Assembly (NCBI GenBank): GCA_013359235.1 | Contig: JABWCE010000005.1 | Location: 1 to 64,000 of the forward strand | Direction of reading: 5' to 3' | DNA: 64,000 nt | Source: Bacteroidota bacterium | GTDB lineage: Bacteria; Bacteroidota; Bacteroidia; NS11-12g; UBA9320 | Part shown: positions 52,191 to 61,638 of the stretch, one piece after another | How positions within the stretch are numbered: the first letter of the stretch is position 1 | Layout: every line of letters starts with the position of its first letter | Translations under genes and position numbers: made by a program | The notes under the pieces: generated by a model | The model's input: only the letters and a program-made list of their open reading frames with translations | Database searches by the model: none | Told to the model about the DNA's origin: nothing

Positions 52191-54320
52191 ATGAAAGTTT
52201 TAAAAATATTTTTTTCTCTTTTTATATTTCTTTTAATTTCGTTTAAGCCTGCCAACCCCGAAGAGGGAATGTTTTTGCTAAACCAAATTGAAAAACTCAA
52301 TCTGTCGGCAGCAGGGTTAAAAATTCCGGTTTCAGATGTTTATAATCCATCGGGTATTAGTCTTATTGATGCCCTTGTTAGAATTGACGGATGCACAGGT
52401 TCATTTGTAAGTGACGAAGGTTTGATAATAACTAATCATCATTGCGCCTTTGGAGCTGCTGCCGCTTTAAGCTCAAAAGACAACAATTATATTGATAATG
52501 GTTTTTATGCCACAAATAAAGAAAACGAAGCTAAAACCATGATGACCTGCAAAATTACCCAGTCGTATCGCGATGTAAGCGAACTGGTACTAAATGGAGT
52601 AAATGATAAAATGAATAACGACGAAAAAAATAAAATAATTAACGCAAATATTGATGCAATTATAGCTGACGAATCGAAGAAAAATCCAAAATTGAAAATT
52701 GAAATCTCGCAAATGTCTATCGGAAAATTTTATACATTATTCAGGTATAAAATATTGAATGATATTAGACTTGTATATGTTCCACCTCGTACAGTTGGCG
52801 AATTTGGAGGCGAAAGTGATAATTGGGTATGGCCCAGACACAATGCCGATTTTTCATTTCTCAGAGCGTATGAAAATGGAGTTCCATACAAACCCAAGAA
52901 ATTTTTAAAAATTAACAAAAATGGCGTTAAAGAAAACGATTTTGTTTTTATTTTAGGATATCCGGGTCGCACTTTTCGCCATCAGCCATATTCTTTTTTA
53001 GCTTATCAAAAAGATAATGTATTGCCCTTTATTTCCGAATGGTATCAGTTCAAAATAAATTCAACAGAAGAATGGGCAAAAGATGACCCTTCGAGAAAAA
53101 TTCAAATAGCGAGTTACGTGAAATCTCTTGCTAATACTGCTAAAAATTATCGTGGAAAAATTCAGGGTTTGAACAGAACAGATGTTGTGAAACTAAAAAA
53201 TGAAGAAAATTTAAAATTAAAGCAATTTGTAAATTCTAATGCAGAGCTTAAAAGCAAGTACAATGGTGTACTCGAAGATATTGAAATGTTATTTAACAAA
53301 AATTCTGAAGTTGCCAAACGCGATATGTTGATGGGTGAACTTTATAACAGTGTGGGTACTTTTTATGCTGCTTATTTTATAAATTCTCAAAAAACATACT
53401 TAGATAATTTGTCGGATAAAAATGAAAAAATTGAAATTTTAAACAAAAACAAAGAAATTTTGAAGAAAAACCTTCAGACATATTACAAAATATACGGACC
53501 CGAACTTGATGAACTATATTTGAAAACTTTACTTAAAAAAATGACTAAACTGCCCGAAAACATTAAGCCACAAATATTAGAAAAAGTTTTGGGCAACAAT
53601 TACAATGATGAAAAAATTGATAAGTTTGTTGAAAAACTTTACCGCAAATCAAAACTTAAAAATACAAAGTCATCATGGGAAATGTTTGAAAAAGATATTT
53701 ACAAATTTTTCAAACAAAAAGAACCGATGATGGATTTTGCAAAAACAGTAGAAAATGAATTCAGGCGCTACTCCAACGAAAAAGTAGAACGAGACGGAAA
53801 AATTGCAGTTTTGATGCCAAAATTTACCGAAATAAAAATGAAATTTTATGAAAACACATTTATCCCCGATGCCAACTCTACACTACGCTTTACTTATGGT
53901 CATGTAAAAGGATTTACACCACGCGACGGTGAATATAACAAACCTTTTACTTATATAAAAGGAATAATTGAAAAATCAGTTTTGGGTGGAGATTATAATG
54001 TTCAAACAAATATACTCTCAATATACCAAAATATACAGCCCGCCGATGTTTTGGTTGATAAAACTCACAATGATGTACCCGTAGCTATACTTTATGACCT
54101 CGATACAACAGGAGGTAATTCGGGTAGTCCGGTGCTTGACGCAGAGGGAAATCTAATAGCTGTAAATTTTGATAGAGCATTTACGGCTACAATAAACGAT
54201 TATGCCTGGAACGAATCTTATAGTCGTTCTATTGGCGTAGATGCAAGATTTGTTTTATATGTGATGAAGTATATTGGCAATACAGAAAGATTGCTGAATG
54301 AAGTAAGTTGCAATTTTTAG
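52191..54320 (+). CDS. S46-family dipeptidyl-peptidase, DPP11-like
   Basis: 709 residues with a signal peptide. Serine exopeptidase of the periplasm that removes dipeptides from peptides, used by amino-acid-fermenting Bacteroidota. Catalytic His in ITNHHCAFGA, Ser in TTGGNSGSPVLDAEG, and the GESDNWVWPRHNADFSF block that holds the Asp. The specificity position, Gly in DPP7 and Arg in DPP11, reads NFDRAF here, so cleavage after Asp or Glu is predicted. Complete length for the family. Confidence 0.92.
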   Translation: MKVLKIFFSLFIFLLISFKPANPEEGMFLLNQIEKLNLSAAGLKIPVSDVYNPSGISLIDALVRIDGCTGSFVSDEGLIITNHHCAFGAAAALSSKDNNYIDNGFYATNKENEAKTMMTCKITQSYRDVSELVLNGVNDKMNNDEKNKIINANIDAIIADESKKNPKLKIEISQMSIGKFYTLFRYKILNDIRLVYVPPRTVGEFGGESDNWVWPRHNADFSFLRAYENGVPYKPKKFLKINKNGVKENDFVFILGYPGRTFRHQPYSFLAYQKDNVLPFISEWYQFKINSTEEWAKDDPSRKIQIASYVKSLANTAKNYRGKIQGLNRTDVVKLKNEENLKLKQFVNSNAELKSKYNGVLEDIEMLFNKNSEVAKRDMLMGELYNSVGTFYAAYFINSQKTYLDNLSDKNEKIEILNKNKEILKKNLQTYYKIYGPELDELYLKTLLKKMTKLPENIKPQILEKVLGNNYNDEKIDKFVEKLYRKSKLKNTKSSWEMFEKDIYKFFKQKEPMMDFAKTVENEFRRYSNEKVERDGKIAVLMPKFTEIKMKFYENTFIPDANSTLRFTYGHVKGFTPRDGEYNKPFTYIKGIIEKSVLGGDYNVQTNILSIYQNIQPADVLVDKTHNDVPVAILYDLDTTGGNSGSPVLDAEGNLIAVNFDRAFTATINDYAWNESYSRSIGVDARFVLYVMKYIGNTERLLNEVSCNF

Positions 54321-54334
54321 ATTTTTGTGTGACG

Positions 54335-54847
54335 ATGGATTATTCGTTTTTAAAACCTTATAAGGTTAATGAAATTTCATCTGATTGTATTACAGTTTTC
54401 GAACCCAAAAAAAGAATAACTTTTCTTTTTGTTTTTTTTAGAATATTCCCTGTTTTAATGATTGTATCTGTAATACTGTTGCTCTGCCTGTTTAATTTTC
54501 CTGCAAAAATTAAATTATTATTGTCAGTTTTGCCAATTTTATTTCTTATTTTGTTTTTTAAAAAATATATCCTCAATATCGAATTTTCTAACTACTCGAT
54601 TAAAATAAAATATCAAAAATTTATTAGAACTGAGATTAAAGAAATATTGGTTTCGGAAATAGAAAATTTTGAATTAGAAAGTTACTATATTAGCAGGGGA
54701 GGAGGGTATTTTTATTTTGTGAAATTAAAAAACAATAACAATAAAATTCCATTGCTTACTATACCATTTTTGTATATGAACGAAGAGAATAAAAGTAAAA
54801 TCAATGAATTTTTAAAAAATATTACGGGTAAAGAAATTTTAAAATAA
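54335..54847 (+). CDS. Small membrane protein of unknown function
   Basis: 170 residues from the ATG at 54335; the longer TTG start at 54308 overlaps the peptidase gene and is less likely. Two close membrane spans (about 27-70: FVFFRIFPVLMIVSVILLLC, LLSVLPILFLILFF), then a soluble beta-rich part with YSIKIKYQKFIRTEIKEI, like bPH-type domains of photosystem-assembly or YdbT-like proteins; that likeness is weak. Ends 2 bases before the convergent fmt stop. Confidence 0.65.
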   Translation: MDYSFLKPYKVNEISSDCITVFEPKKRITFLFVFFRIFPVLMIVSVILLLCLFNFPAKIKLLLSVLPILFLILFFKKYILNIEFSNYSIKIKYQKFIRTEIKEILVSEIENFELESYYISRGGGYFYFVKLKNNNNKIPLLTIPFLYMNEENKSKINEFLKNITGKEILK

Positions 54848-54849
54848 AC

Positions 54850-55755
54850 TTAAATTTTAAAACCATTAATAAATTCACCGATTTCCATTTTACGTTTGCC
54901 TTCGTATTGTACAGTTTGAGGGTAATACCAACCATCAGAACAGGAAATTCTTAGTTTTTTTTCATTTGTAATTTCAAAAATTCCGGTTTTTTCAACTTTT
55001 TCTTTTACATAATATCCATTAAAAATTTTAAGCAATTTGTTGTTAATGCTTGTAAACGCACCGGGATAGGGCGAAAGTCCTCTTATTTGGTTATTTATTT
55101 CGTTCAAGTTCCTTTTCCAATCAATTTTACAATCGGCACTAAATATTTTTGGGGCTAAATGATATGTTTGGTTGTGTATTTGAGGTATTTCTATTGCAAC
55201 GCCATTTTTAATTTTTTCGAGGGTTTTTAATACAAGTTCTGCACCTGTTTCCATAAGTTTGTCATGCAATGTTCCGGCATTGTCGGAGGGTTCTATTACA
55301 ATACTTTCTTGCAAAATAATATTGCCTGTATCAATTTCATGTTTAAGAAAAAAAGTTGTTACACCTGTAACTCTTTCACCATTCATTATTGCTCTGTTTA
55401 TAGGTGCTGCACCGCGATAGTCGGGCAAGAGTGAAGCATGTAAATTGAAAGTGCCAAGTGGTGGAAATTTCCAAATTTTTTCTGGTAACATTCTAAAAGC
55501 AATTACAATTTGCAAATCGGGCTTAAGACTTATTAATTCATTATAAAATGCCTCAGATTTTAAATTTTCAGGTTGCAAAATTTTTAAATTTTTTTCTATT
55601 GCATATTGTTTCACAGCCGAATAGTTTAGCTTCATTCCTCTTCCGGCGGGTTTATCGGGAGAGGTAACAACTGCTACAATATTGTAATTGTTTTCTAAAA
55701 TTTTGCGAAGCGATGCTACTGCAAATTGGGGAGTGCCATAAAAAACTATTCTCAT
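54850..55755 (-). CDS. fmt: Methionyl-tRNA formyltransferase
   Basis: 301 residues. Formylates initiator Met-tRNA. FYGTPQFAVASLRKIL at the start, the SPDKPAGRG loop, FNLHASLLPDYRGAAPINRA with the catalytic Asn/His region, and the C-terminal OB-like domain (IRGLSPYPGAFTSINNKLLK). Last gene of the dapB-lepB-fmt run. Confidence 0.97.
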   Translation of the reverse strand: MRIVFYGTPQFAVASLRKILENNYNIVAVVTSPDKPAGRGMKLNYSAVKQYAIEKNLKILQPENLKSEAFYNELISLKPDLQIVIAFRMLPEKIWKFPPLGTFNLHASLLPDYRGAAPINRAIMNGERVTGVTTFFLKHEIDTGNIILQESIVIEPSDNAGTLHDKLMETGAELVLKTLEKIKNGVAIEIPQIHNQTYHLAPKIFSADCKIDWKRNLNEINNQIRGLSPYPGAFTSINNKLLKIFNGYYVKEKVEKTGIFEITNEKKLRISCSDGWYYPQTVQYEGKRKMEIGEFINGFKI

Positions 55756-55767
55756 GGCTTTAATAAT

Positions 55768-57057
55768 TTATTTAATACCCATAAAAATTCTATTCCATCT
55801 TACACCTTTGAAACTGCGGTTTTCTTCAACCGAGCCATCCATTTTTGTAATTCGGTTCACATCGTACTTTAGCGAAAGCCATATAAACAATGCTTTGCCT
55901 ACTATGTGGTTTTCGGGTACAAACCCCCAAAAACGTGAGTCCTCGCTATTATGACGGTTATCTCCCATCATAAAATAATAATTTAGCCTGAATGTGTAAT
56001 CTTTTATAATTTTTCCGTTCAAAGTAAAACCATCTGATGTTTGCTCAAGTTTTCCGGCATGTTCGTAGCTTTCAATTACTAATTTGTACAACCAATAATT
56101 TTTTTCGTTCAATGGTATTTTATCACCTTTTTTGGGAACATAGATAGGACCAAAATTATCACGACTCCACGAGATACCTTGCCAATGAGGATATGTTTGA
56201 CCCGGAAATTCTGCCCTTTCTATCAAAGTATCAATTTTTGTAACATTTGTTTCTTTTCTTATTGATTCACGTGTTTTGTCTGTCATCCAATAAATACCCG
56301 AAACCGGGTCTTTGTCAGTAATATCAAGTTTATCGAGTAGTTTTTTATTAAAACCTGTGCCGCCTTCGGTTGCAATTTTATATGAATATTGCCTGTAAGG
56401 CGGGTCGTTCATCAATTTGCCGTTTATAAATATATCGCCGTTCACTATTTTCAATTCGTCACCCGGTATGGCAACACATCTTTTAATATAATTTGTTTTT
56501 TTATCTACTGGGTTTTCCAACTCAAATGGATAATTAAATACAACAACATCACCGTTTTTTATTTTTTGAAACCCTGGTAAGCGGTAATACGGGAGTTGTA
56601 AACTGCTTGAATATGCTTTCATGCCAATTACCGGAATTGTTTGATGGGCAAATGGAACTGATAAAGGTGTCATTGGCAGTCGGGCACCGTAATTTACTTT
56701 ACTTACAAATAGAAAATCGCCAACTAAAAGAGATTTTTCCATAGATGGAGTAGGAATTTGATATGCTTCAATAAAAAGTGAACGAATAAATGTGGCTGCA
56801 AGCACTGCAAACATTATTGCATCAACCCATTCGCCCCATTTTCTTCCTTTTTTAAGGTTGTAGCGGTAGTAGTAGTAAAATGTAACTGCACCTTGCCACA
56901 TTAAAAAGAAAAGTAAAGCAGTAATGATATTTGCTCCTGCACCAAATATGTATATAAACAAAATCAAAATATTTATTACAGACCACAATGAGTACCATAT
57001 TTTTGTCTTGACTGGAAATGCTTTGATGCTTTCGATTAAATTTTTTATAAATTTCAT
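55768..57057 (-). CDS. lepB: Signal peptidase I
   Basis: 429 residues, longer than the enterobacterial enzyme, as is common in this phylum. Two or three N-terminal membrane spans, then the catalytic Ser in YQIPTPSMEKSLLVGD, the Lys in NYIKRCVAIPGDELKI, and the box GDNRHNSEDSRFWGFVP near the end. An extended insert (about 215-330) separates the Lys box from the C-terminal box. Cleaves signal peptides of Sec-exported proteins, including the many secreted proteins in this window. 20 bases after dapB, 12 bases before fmt. Confidence 0.96.
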   Translation of the reverse strand: MKFIKNLIESIKAFPVKTKIWYSLWSVINILILFIYIFGAGANIITALLFFLMWQGAVTFYYYYRYNLKKGRKWGEWVDAIMFAVLAATFIRSLFIEAYQIPTPSMEKSLLVGDFLFVSKVNYGARLPMTPLSVPFAHQTIPVIGMKAYSSSLQLPYYRLPGFQKIKNGDVVVFNYPFELENPVDKKTNYIKRCVAIPGDELKIVNGDIFINGKLMNDPPYRQYSYKIATEGGTGFNKKLLDKLDITDKDPVSGIYWMTDKTRESIRKETNVTKIDTLIERAEFPGQTYPHWQGISWSRDNFGPIYVPKKGDKIPLNEKNYWLYKLVIESYEHAGKLEQTSDGFTLNGKIIKDYTFRLNYYFMMGDNRHNSEDSRFWGFVPENHIVGKALFIWLSLKYDVNRITKMDGSVEENRSFKGVRWNRIFMGIK

Positions 57058-57077
57058 TTTTTTATTTCGATTTTTTT

Positions 57078-57800
57078 TTAAAATTTCAACATATCATTCA
57101 TTGTAAAAATCCCATTTTTGCCTTTTAGCCATTCTGCAGCTTTTAATGCACCCATAGCAAACCCCATTCTGTTATGTGCCTGATGTGTAATTGAAATATC
57201 ATCTATTTCACTTTTATAAATAACTGTATGAGTGCCCGGAATTTCATCTTTGCGAATTGATTCAATATTCAAATCAAACGGATTTTTAGAGTTTGTGTTG
57301 TTGTCTATGCTATTAACCCATTGTTTTTTTCTATTAAAATTTGAAATAAGTCCTTCGGCAAGTGTAATGGCTGTTCCACTGGGCGAATCGAGTTTGTGAA
57401 CATGATGAGCCTCTGTAATTGATGGCTCGTACATCTCGTACTGGTTCATCAATTTTGCAAGGTATTTATTCAATGCAAAAAAAATATTTACCCCCAAACT
57501 GAAATTTGTAGAGTAAAACATTGTTTTATTTTCATTTTGTGCTATTTCTTTAATTTCGTCAAATTGCGAATACCATCCGGTTGTGCCTATCACTACAGGT
57601 ACATTTGCTTCAAAACACTTGATAACGTTTTCTTTTACTGAATTTGCCTGTGTAAATTCTATGGCAACCTCAGCTTTTGCCAAATCGGTAACATTTAATT
57701 GACCTATATCTGATTTTGAAGTTATGGTATGGCCAGCCTTTACTGCAATTTCTTCAATTGCTTTGCCCATTTTTCCATATCCAATCAATGCTATTCTCAT
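57078..57800 (-). CDS. dapB: 4-hydroxy-tetrahydrodipicolinate reductase
   Basis: 240 residues from the ATG at 57800; a longer frame from a TTG at 57839 runs through the promoter and is rejected. NAD(P)H-dependent reductase of the diaminopimelate/lysine pathway. MRIALIGYGKMGKAIEE binds the cofactor; VVIGTTGWYS, FSTNFSLGVNIFFALN, and EAHHVHKLDSPSGTAITLAE with the catalytic His/Lys follow; FAMGALKAAEWL is near the end. First gene of dapB-lepB-fmt. Confidence 0.96.
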   Translation of the reverse strand: MRIALIGYGKMGKAIEEIAVKAGHTITSKSDIGQLNVTDLAKAEVAIEFTQANSVKENVIKCFEANVPVVIGTTGWYSQFDEIKEIAQNENKTMFYSTNFSLGVNIFFALNKYLAKLMNQYEMYEPSITEAHHVHKLDSPSGTAITLAEGLISNFNRKKQWVNSIDNNTNSKNPFDLNIESIRKDEIPGTHTVIYKSEIDDISITHQAHNRMGFAMGALKAAEWLKGKNGIFTMNDMLKF

Positions 57801-57808
57801 ATTTTCGG

Positions 57809-57839
57809 CAAAACTACAATACATTTGCCTATTGAACAA
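57809..57839 (-). promoter_or_regulatory. Promoter of the dapB-lepB-fmt operon (TTG-N20-TAGTTTTG)
   Basis: On the minus strand TTG at 57839-57837 and TAGTTTTG at 57816-57809 are 20 bases apart, matching the Bacteroidota -33/-7 pattern. The -7 box ends 8 bases before the ATG at 57800, so the leader is only a few bases. Confidence 0.6.
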
Positions 57840-57999
57840 TTATTAGAATTTATTAAACCCAAATAAAAAATGCTTTAAATTATAAATAAAATATCAATCT
57901 ACATTTAACTACAATTTTGCACCATATTTTCATTTAGTAACAAATCATTTTATTTAAAAAAGCTTTGAAATATTAAATATTTTTACAAACTAATTTTAT

Positions 58000-59010
58000 A
58001 TGAAAATTATAAAGAAATACTTTACTGCAATATTTTTGGTTTTGGTACTATTTACTGTACTTTCGGTGATTTATTTATACACATCGCCCAATTCGTTAAA
58101 AGGCGAAATTTATATTAAATCAAGCGATAATTCTGATAGTTTGGTTGCGCAGCTAAAAAAAAATAATTGTATAAAAAGTGAATTTACTTTTAAGCTTGCT
58201 TTAAAAATTTTGAAATTAAAAAAAACTTATGGCGGAATGTATAAAATTGATGAGGGCTTGAGCAATTATGAACTTATTAAGATTTTTAAAACAGGCCGTC
58301 AAAGCGATATATCTTTCAGGTTTGGCAGCAATATTTTTTCAAATGAATTATTTGGTATGCTTGGCAATAAGTTTGAAGCCGATTCTGTTGAGTTTGCCAA
58401 TGCAATTTTAAACTCAAATAAACTTGAGGCTTTGGGTTTGGATAGCCAGAGTTGTTTAGCTTTGTTTTGGGCTGATACTTATTTTTTTCCATGGTCAAGC
58501 AAGCCTGAAAAACTTGTAGATTTTTTTGTGAATGATCAACAACTTTTTTGGAATACTGAGAGAATGCAAAAACTTGCCGAATCAGGTTTTAAAAACACAA
58601 AAGATGTTTATATACTTGCAAGTATAGTAGAAAAAGAAGCCGTAAAAAAAGTAGAAATGCCCGCCATTGCCGGAGTGTATATTAACCGTCTTAAAAAGGG
58701 TATGCTTTTACAGGCTGACCCAACCGTAAAGTACGCAAACGGAATTAGGAACATGAGTAGAGTAAGAGGAATTTTAGATACAAATTCGCTTTACAATACT
58801 TATATTTTTAAAGGGCTGCCACCTGGTCCTATTGGCACTTGTACAAAGGCTGCTATTGATTCTGTTTTAAACTTTAAAAAACACAATTTTCTTTATTTCT
58901 GTGCCAAAGATGATTTTTCAAATTACCACAATTTTGCAGAAACATTTGCCCAACACCGCTTATATGCCGCAAGATACCGTGAGGCATTGAACAAAAAGGG
59001 AATTAAATAG
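58000..59010 (+). CDS. mltG: Endolytic murein transglycosylase MltG
   Basis: 336 residues. One N-terminal membrane span (YFTAIFLVLVLFTVLSVIYL), a LysM-like segment (SDNSDSLVAQLKKNNCI), then the YceG catalytic domain with the Glu in YILASIVEKEAVK, LQADPTVKYANG, NTYIFKGLPPGPI and FCAKDDFSNYHNFAETFAQH. Cuts nascent glycan strands at the inner membrane. Transcribed alone, ending convergently with the LptD-like gene. Confidence 0.95.
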   Translation: MKIIKKYFTAIFLVLVLFTVLSVIYLYTSPNSLKGEIYIKSSDNSDSLVAQLKKNNCIKSEFTFKLALKILKLKKTYGGMYKIDEGLSNYELIKIFKTGRQSDISFRFGSNIFSNELFGMLGNKFEADSVEFANAILNSNKLEALGLDSQSCLALFWADTYFFPWSSKPEKLVDFFVNDQQLFWNTERMQKLAESGFKNTKDVYILASIVEKEAVKKVEMPAIAGVYINRLKKGMLLQADPTVKYANGIRNMSRVRGILDTNSLYNTYIFKGLPPGPIGTCTKAAIDSVLNFKKHNFLYFCAKDDFSNYHNFAETFAQHRLYAARYREALNKKGIK

Positions 59011-59027
59011 TTTACTCTTAAAAAAAA

Positions 59028-61577
59028 TCAATTATCAAACCAAAAATTTCGCCTTGTCAATTTTAAATCTTGAAGGGTTGAAGATTTTACACGTATTGTG
59101 AAATCGTAACTTCTCATAAAACCAACAGGAATCCATCCAAGACTGAACTCCCAACAATGAAGATCGCGATAAAAGTCAATTTTTGTCAATGCTATATCTT
59201 TTGTTTTAAAATCGTAGCCCGATGCAAAACCGATTTTCCAAAATTGGCTGAGTTTTATATCTCCATTAAAGGTAAAACTTTGTCGTAAATCTTTTGCCAA
59301 TGTGGGATTTGTATGACTGTAAGAAAGATTGTAACTGAGTTGCAACGACCAAGGGATATTAAAATCAATAAAATTTTGAGGGAATGAATTTATTAAGTTC
59401 AATTCCTGTTCTGTAGCATAACTTGAAGTTTTTTTTCTTTGAGCCTGAGGGTTAAGGTTTGTGCTCATGCTTATTCCTGCTGAAACAATTCTACCAAGTT
59501 TGTGATATTGATTTATTCGTCTTGATGTGTATTTATAAGGATCAACATTACAACTGTAGTTTACTCTTACTTTGCCATTAAAAACCGATGAGTTACCATT
59601 AAAATTTATATTAGACAAATTAAAACTATCTGCAATAAAATTATAAGAACCTGAAATATTAAAGGTTTCAATAATTTTAATTTTTTTAACTACTAAACCT
59701 GTATCAGTGTTTTTTCGCCATTTCATTTCAAGATTATTGCCAATATTAAAACCCACTGCAGCTCTTTTATTTCCCGAAGGTATTGCAGAGCCTGTCCCTG
59801 TGTATTTTGATAATTTTTCAATTTTACCGCTTGTATCGGTTTGTGTAAAGTAAAAACCATTAGTTTTGGTTTCGAAATTCGGGCTTATATCAAAACTTAC
59901 CGAAGGTATTAAAACATGCCTTATTGCCTGTATTTTTCCTTTTTTAAATTGTGCCAAACCAAATATTTGTGTGCTTAGCGATATTCCGCTACTGAACATA
60001 TAACCTCGGTTAAATTCATTTTTAATTGAAGTTGTCAAACTATCGCCTATTGTATCCCAACTTAAAGTTTTAGTTCTGAAATACCAAAATTCGTTGTAAT
60101 TAAAAAATGGATTAAGTTGAAAGTATTTGAATAATTTAAACGAAGCACTTATTGGAATAGCATGTACAATGCTGCTTTGTAAACTGTCTAAAAGTTTGAT
60201 ACCTGCAATATTTTTTTCAAAACCCAGTGTGGGAGTAAGATTGTACTGTTTCATAAGCAAACTGTTTTTCAAATCCATATTATACGAAAAACCTATATTT
60301 TTTATAGTTTGATTTTTGATATTTAGGTTTGCAAATGGAGTAATTCGCGGCACATTCAAATTTAATTCGGGAAATGACAAATCAACCATTTCGGTACTTA
60401 AATTTTGAGTTACTCTTGCTCCTGTACTTATATTAAAATTGTTATTAAAAAATGAAGTTCTGTAATTTATAGTAGATTGAATTGTAGATTGAGCTATGGT
60501 TTGCTGCTGAAAGGTATTGTTTCGGTTATAATTAGGCGATTTGTAATTTAAACTTGCATTGAAAAACTGTCCGGGGTGGGCTTTAGCATCCATAGAATAA
60601 TTCCATTTTATACTGTAATCGTCAGAAATTGATATACCATTTTCGGCTTCGCCAAATTTATTATGGTTAAAATCAAATGCAAAATTTCCTCTGAACTTAT
60701 ATCTTTTGGCATAATTAGAATTTATATGAATTCCGAAACTACCCCTAAAATAGAAATCTGCCGTTGACGAAAGGTCAAAGTATTTGCCAAGTGGTAAATA
60801 ATATCCGAAATTTCTAAGATAAAACCCTCTGTCTTGAGTTTCGCCATAAGTTGGAAAAATTATACCTCTTTTTTGTCCTTTTTGTAGAGGAAAAAATCCA
60901 AAAGGGATAAAAAGCGGAGTGTTTATTCCTGCAATTAATAAATTGGCCGGACCGGTAACAAGTTGTTTGTTTGGAATTACTTTAAATTTTTTAGCATAAA
61001 TATAAAAGTGAGGATTAATAGAGTCGTTGCAAGTAGTATATCTCGCATGTTTTACATAAGTATTGTTTTGGGCATCTTTGTAAGTTTTTTCGCCAAACAC
61101 AAACCCTTCGCCTTGCACTGTTCGGGTGTTGTAAACAAGAGCTTTTTTGGTCGAAAAATTGTATTTCATGCTGTCGGCAGTAAACTGGTCTTTGCCATCA
61201 GAAAAATGAGGCAAATGAATTGGGCTGCCAATACTGTCGTAAAAGGGTTTGGCAATTATATCCTTATTTTCAAAATTTACAATTATAAAGCCCGCATCAA
61301 GATTTATTTCGCCATAATGAATTTTAGCATTTCCAAATAAATATACTGTTTTATTAGGCAAATCGAGTATTACCGAGTCGTCAGCCGAATAATCAACAGG
61401 AAATTCAAGGCCATTTTTATTATCAATTTTTAAAGTATCGTTTTTTGAAAGACTTTGAGCGTGTATATTTAAGTGAGCAAAAACAGCCAATATCCACAGG
61501 AATATATGGACAAATGAGGGTTTGCAAAATATTTTAGAGACGAGATTCGTTATAACTTTGCTTTGATTTAAAAACAC
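59028..61577 (-). CDS. lptD: LptD-like outer-membrane LPS-assembly protein
   Basis: About 849 residues from the in-frame GTG at 61577, which gives MFLNQSKV, a hydrophobic core (FVHIFLWILAVFAHLN) and cleavage at IHAQ. The frame also has an ATG at 61766, but that would bury the signal peptide about 85 residues in and overlap the divergent amidase gene by 128 bases. An N-terminal OstA-like beta-jellyroll (NKTVYLFGNAKIHYGEINLD, ADSMKYNFSTKKALVYNTRT) precedes a long barrel (PFGFFPLQKGQKRGIIFPTY, then many alternating strands) ending in an aromatic-rich strand. Inserts LPS into the outer membrane. Confidence 0.85.
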   Translation of the reverse strand: MFLNQSKVITNLVSKIFCKPSFVHIFLWILAVFAHLNIHAQSLSKNDTLKIDNKNGLEFPVDYSADDSVILDLPNKTVYLFGNAKIHYGEINLDAGFIIVNFENKDIIAKPFYDSIGSPIHLPHFSDGKDQFTADSMKYNFSTKKALVYNTRTVQGEGFVFGEKTYKDAQNNTYVKHARYTTCNDSINPHFYIYAKKFKVIPNKQLVTGPANLLIAGINTPLFIPFGFFPLQKGQKRGIIFPTYGETQDRGFYLRNFGYYLPLGKYFDLSSTADFYFRGSFGIHINSNYAKRYKFRGNFAFDFNHNKFGEAENGISISDDYSIKWNYSMDAKAHPGQFFNASLNYKSPNYNRNNTFQQQTIAQSTIQSTINYRTSFFNNNFNISTGARVTQNLSTEMVDLSFPELNLNVPRITPFANLNIKNQTIKNIGFSYNMDLKNSLLMKQYNLTPTLGFEKNIAGIKLLDSLQSSIVHAIPISASFKLFKYFQLNPFFNYNEFWYFRTKTLSWDTIGDSLTTSIKNEFNRGYMFSSGISLSTQIFGLAQFKKGKIQAIRHVLIPSVSFDISPNFETKTNGFYFTQTDTSGKIEKLSKYTGTGSAIPSGNKRAAVGFNIGNNLEMKWRKNTDTGLVVKKIKIIETFNISGSYNFIADSFNLSNINFNGNSSVFNGKVRVNYSCNVDPYKYTSRRINQYHKLGRIVSAGISMSTNLNPQAQRKKTSSYATEQELNLINSFPQNFIDFNIPWSLQLSYNLSYSHTNPTLAKDLRQSFTFNGDIKLSQFWKIGFASGYDFKTKDIALTKIDFYRDLHCWEFSLGWIPVGFMRSYDFTIRVKSSTLQDLKLTRRNFWFDN

Positions 61578-61638
61578 CGCGAAACTATCTTTAAAAATAG
61601 AATAAGAAAAGTATCGGGGAAAATTTGTTAAATAAGAA

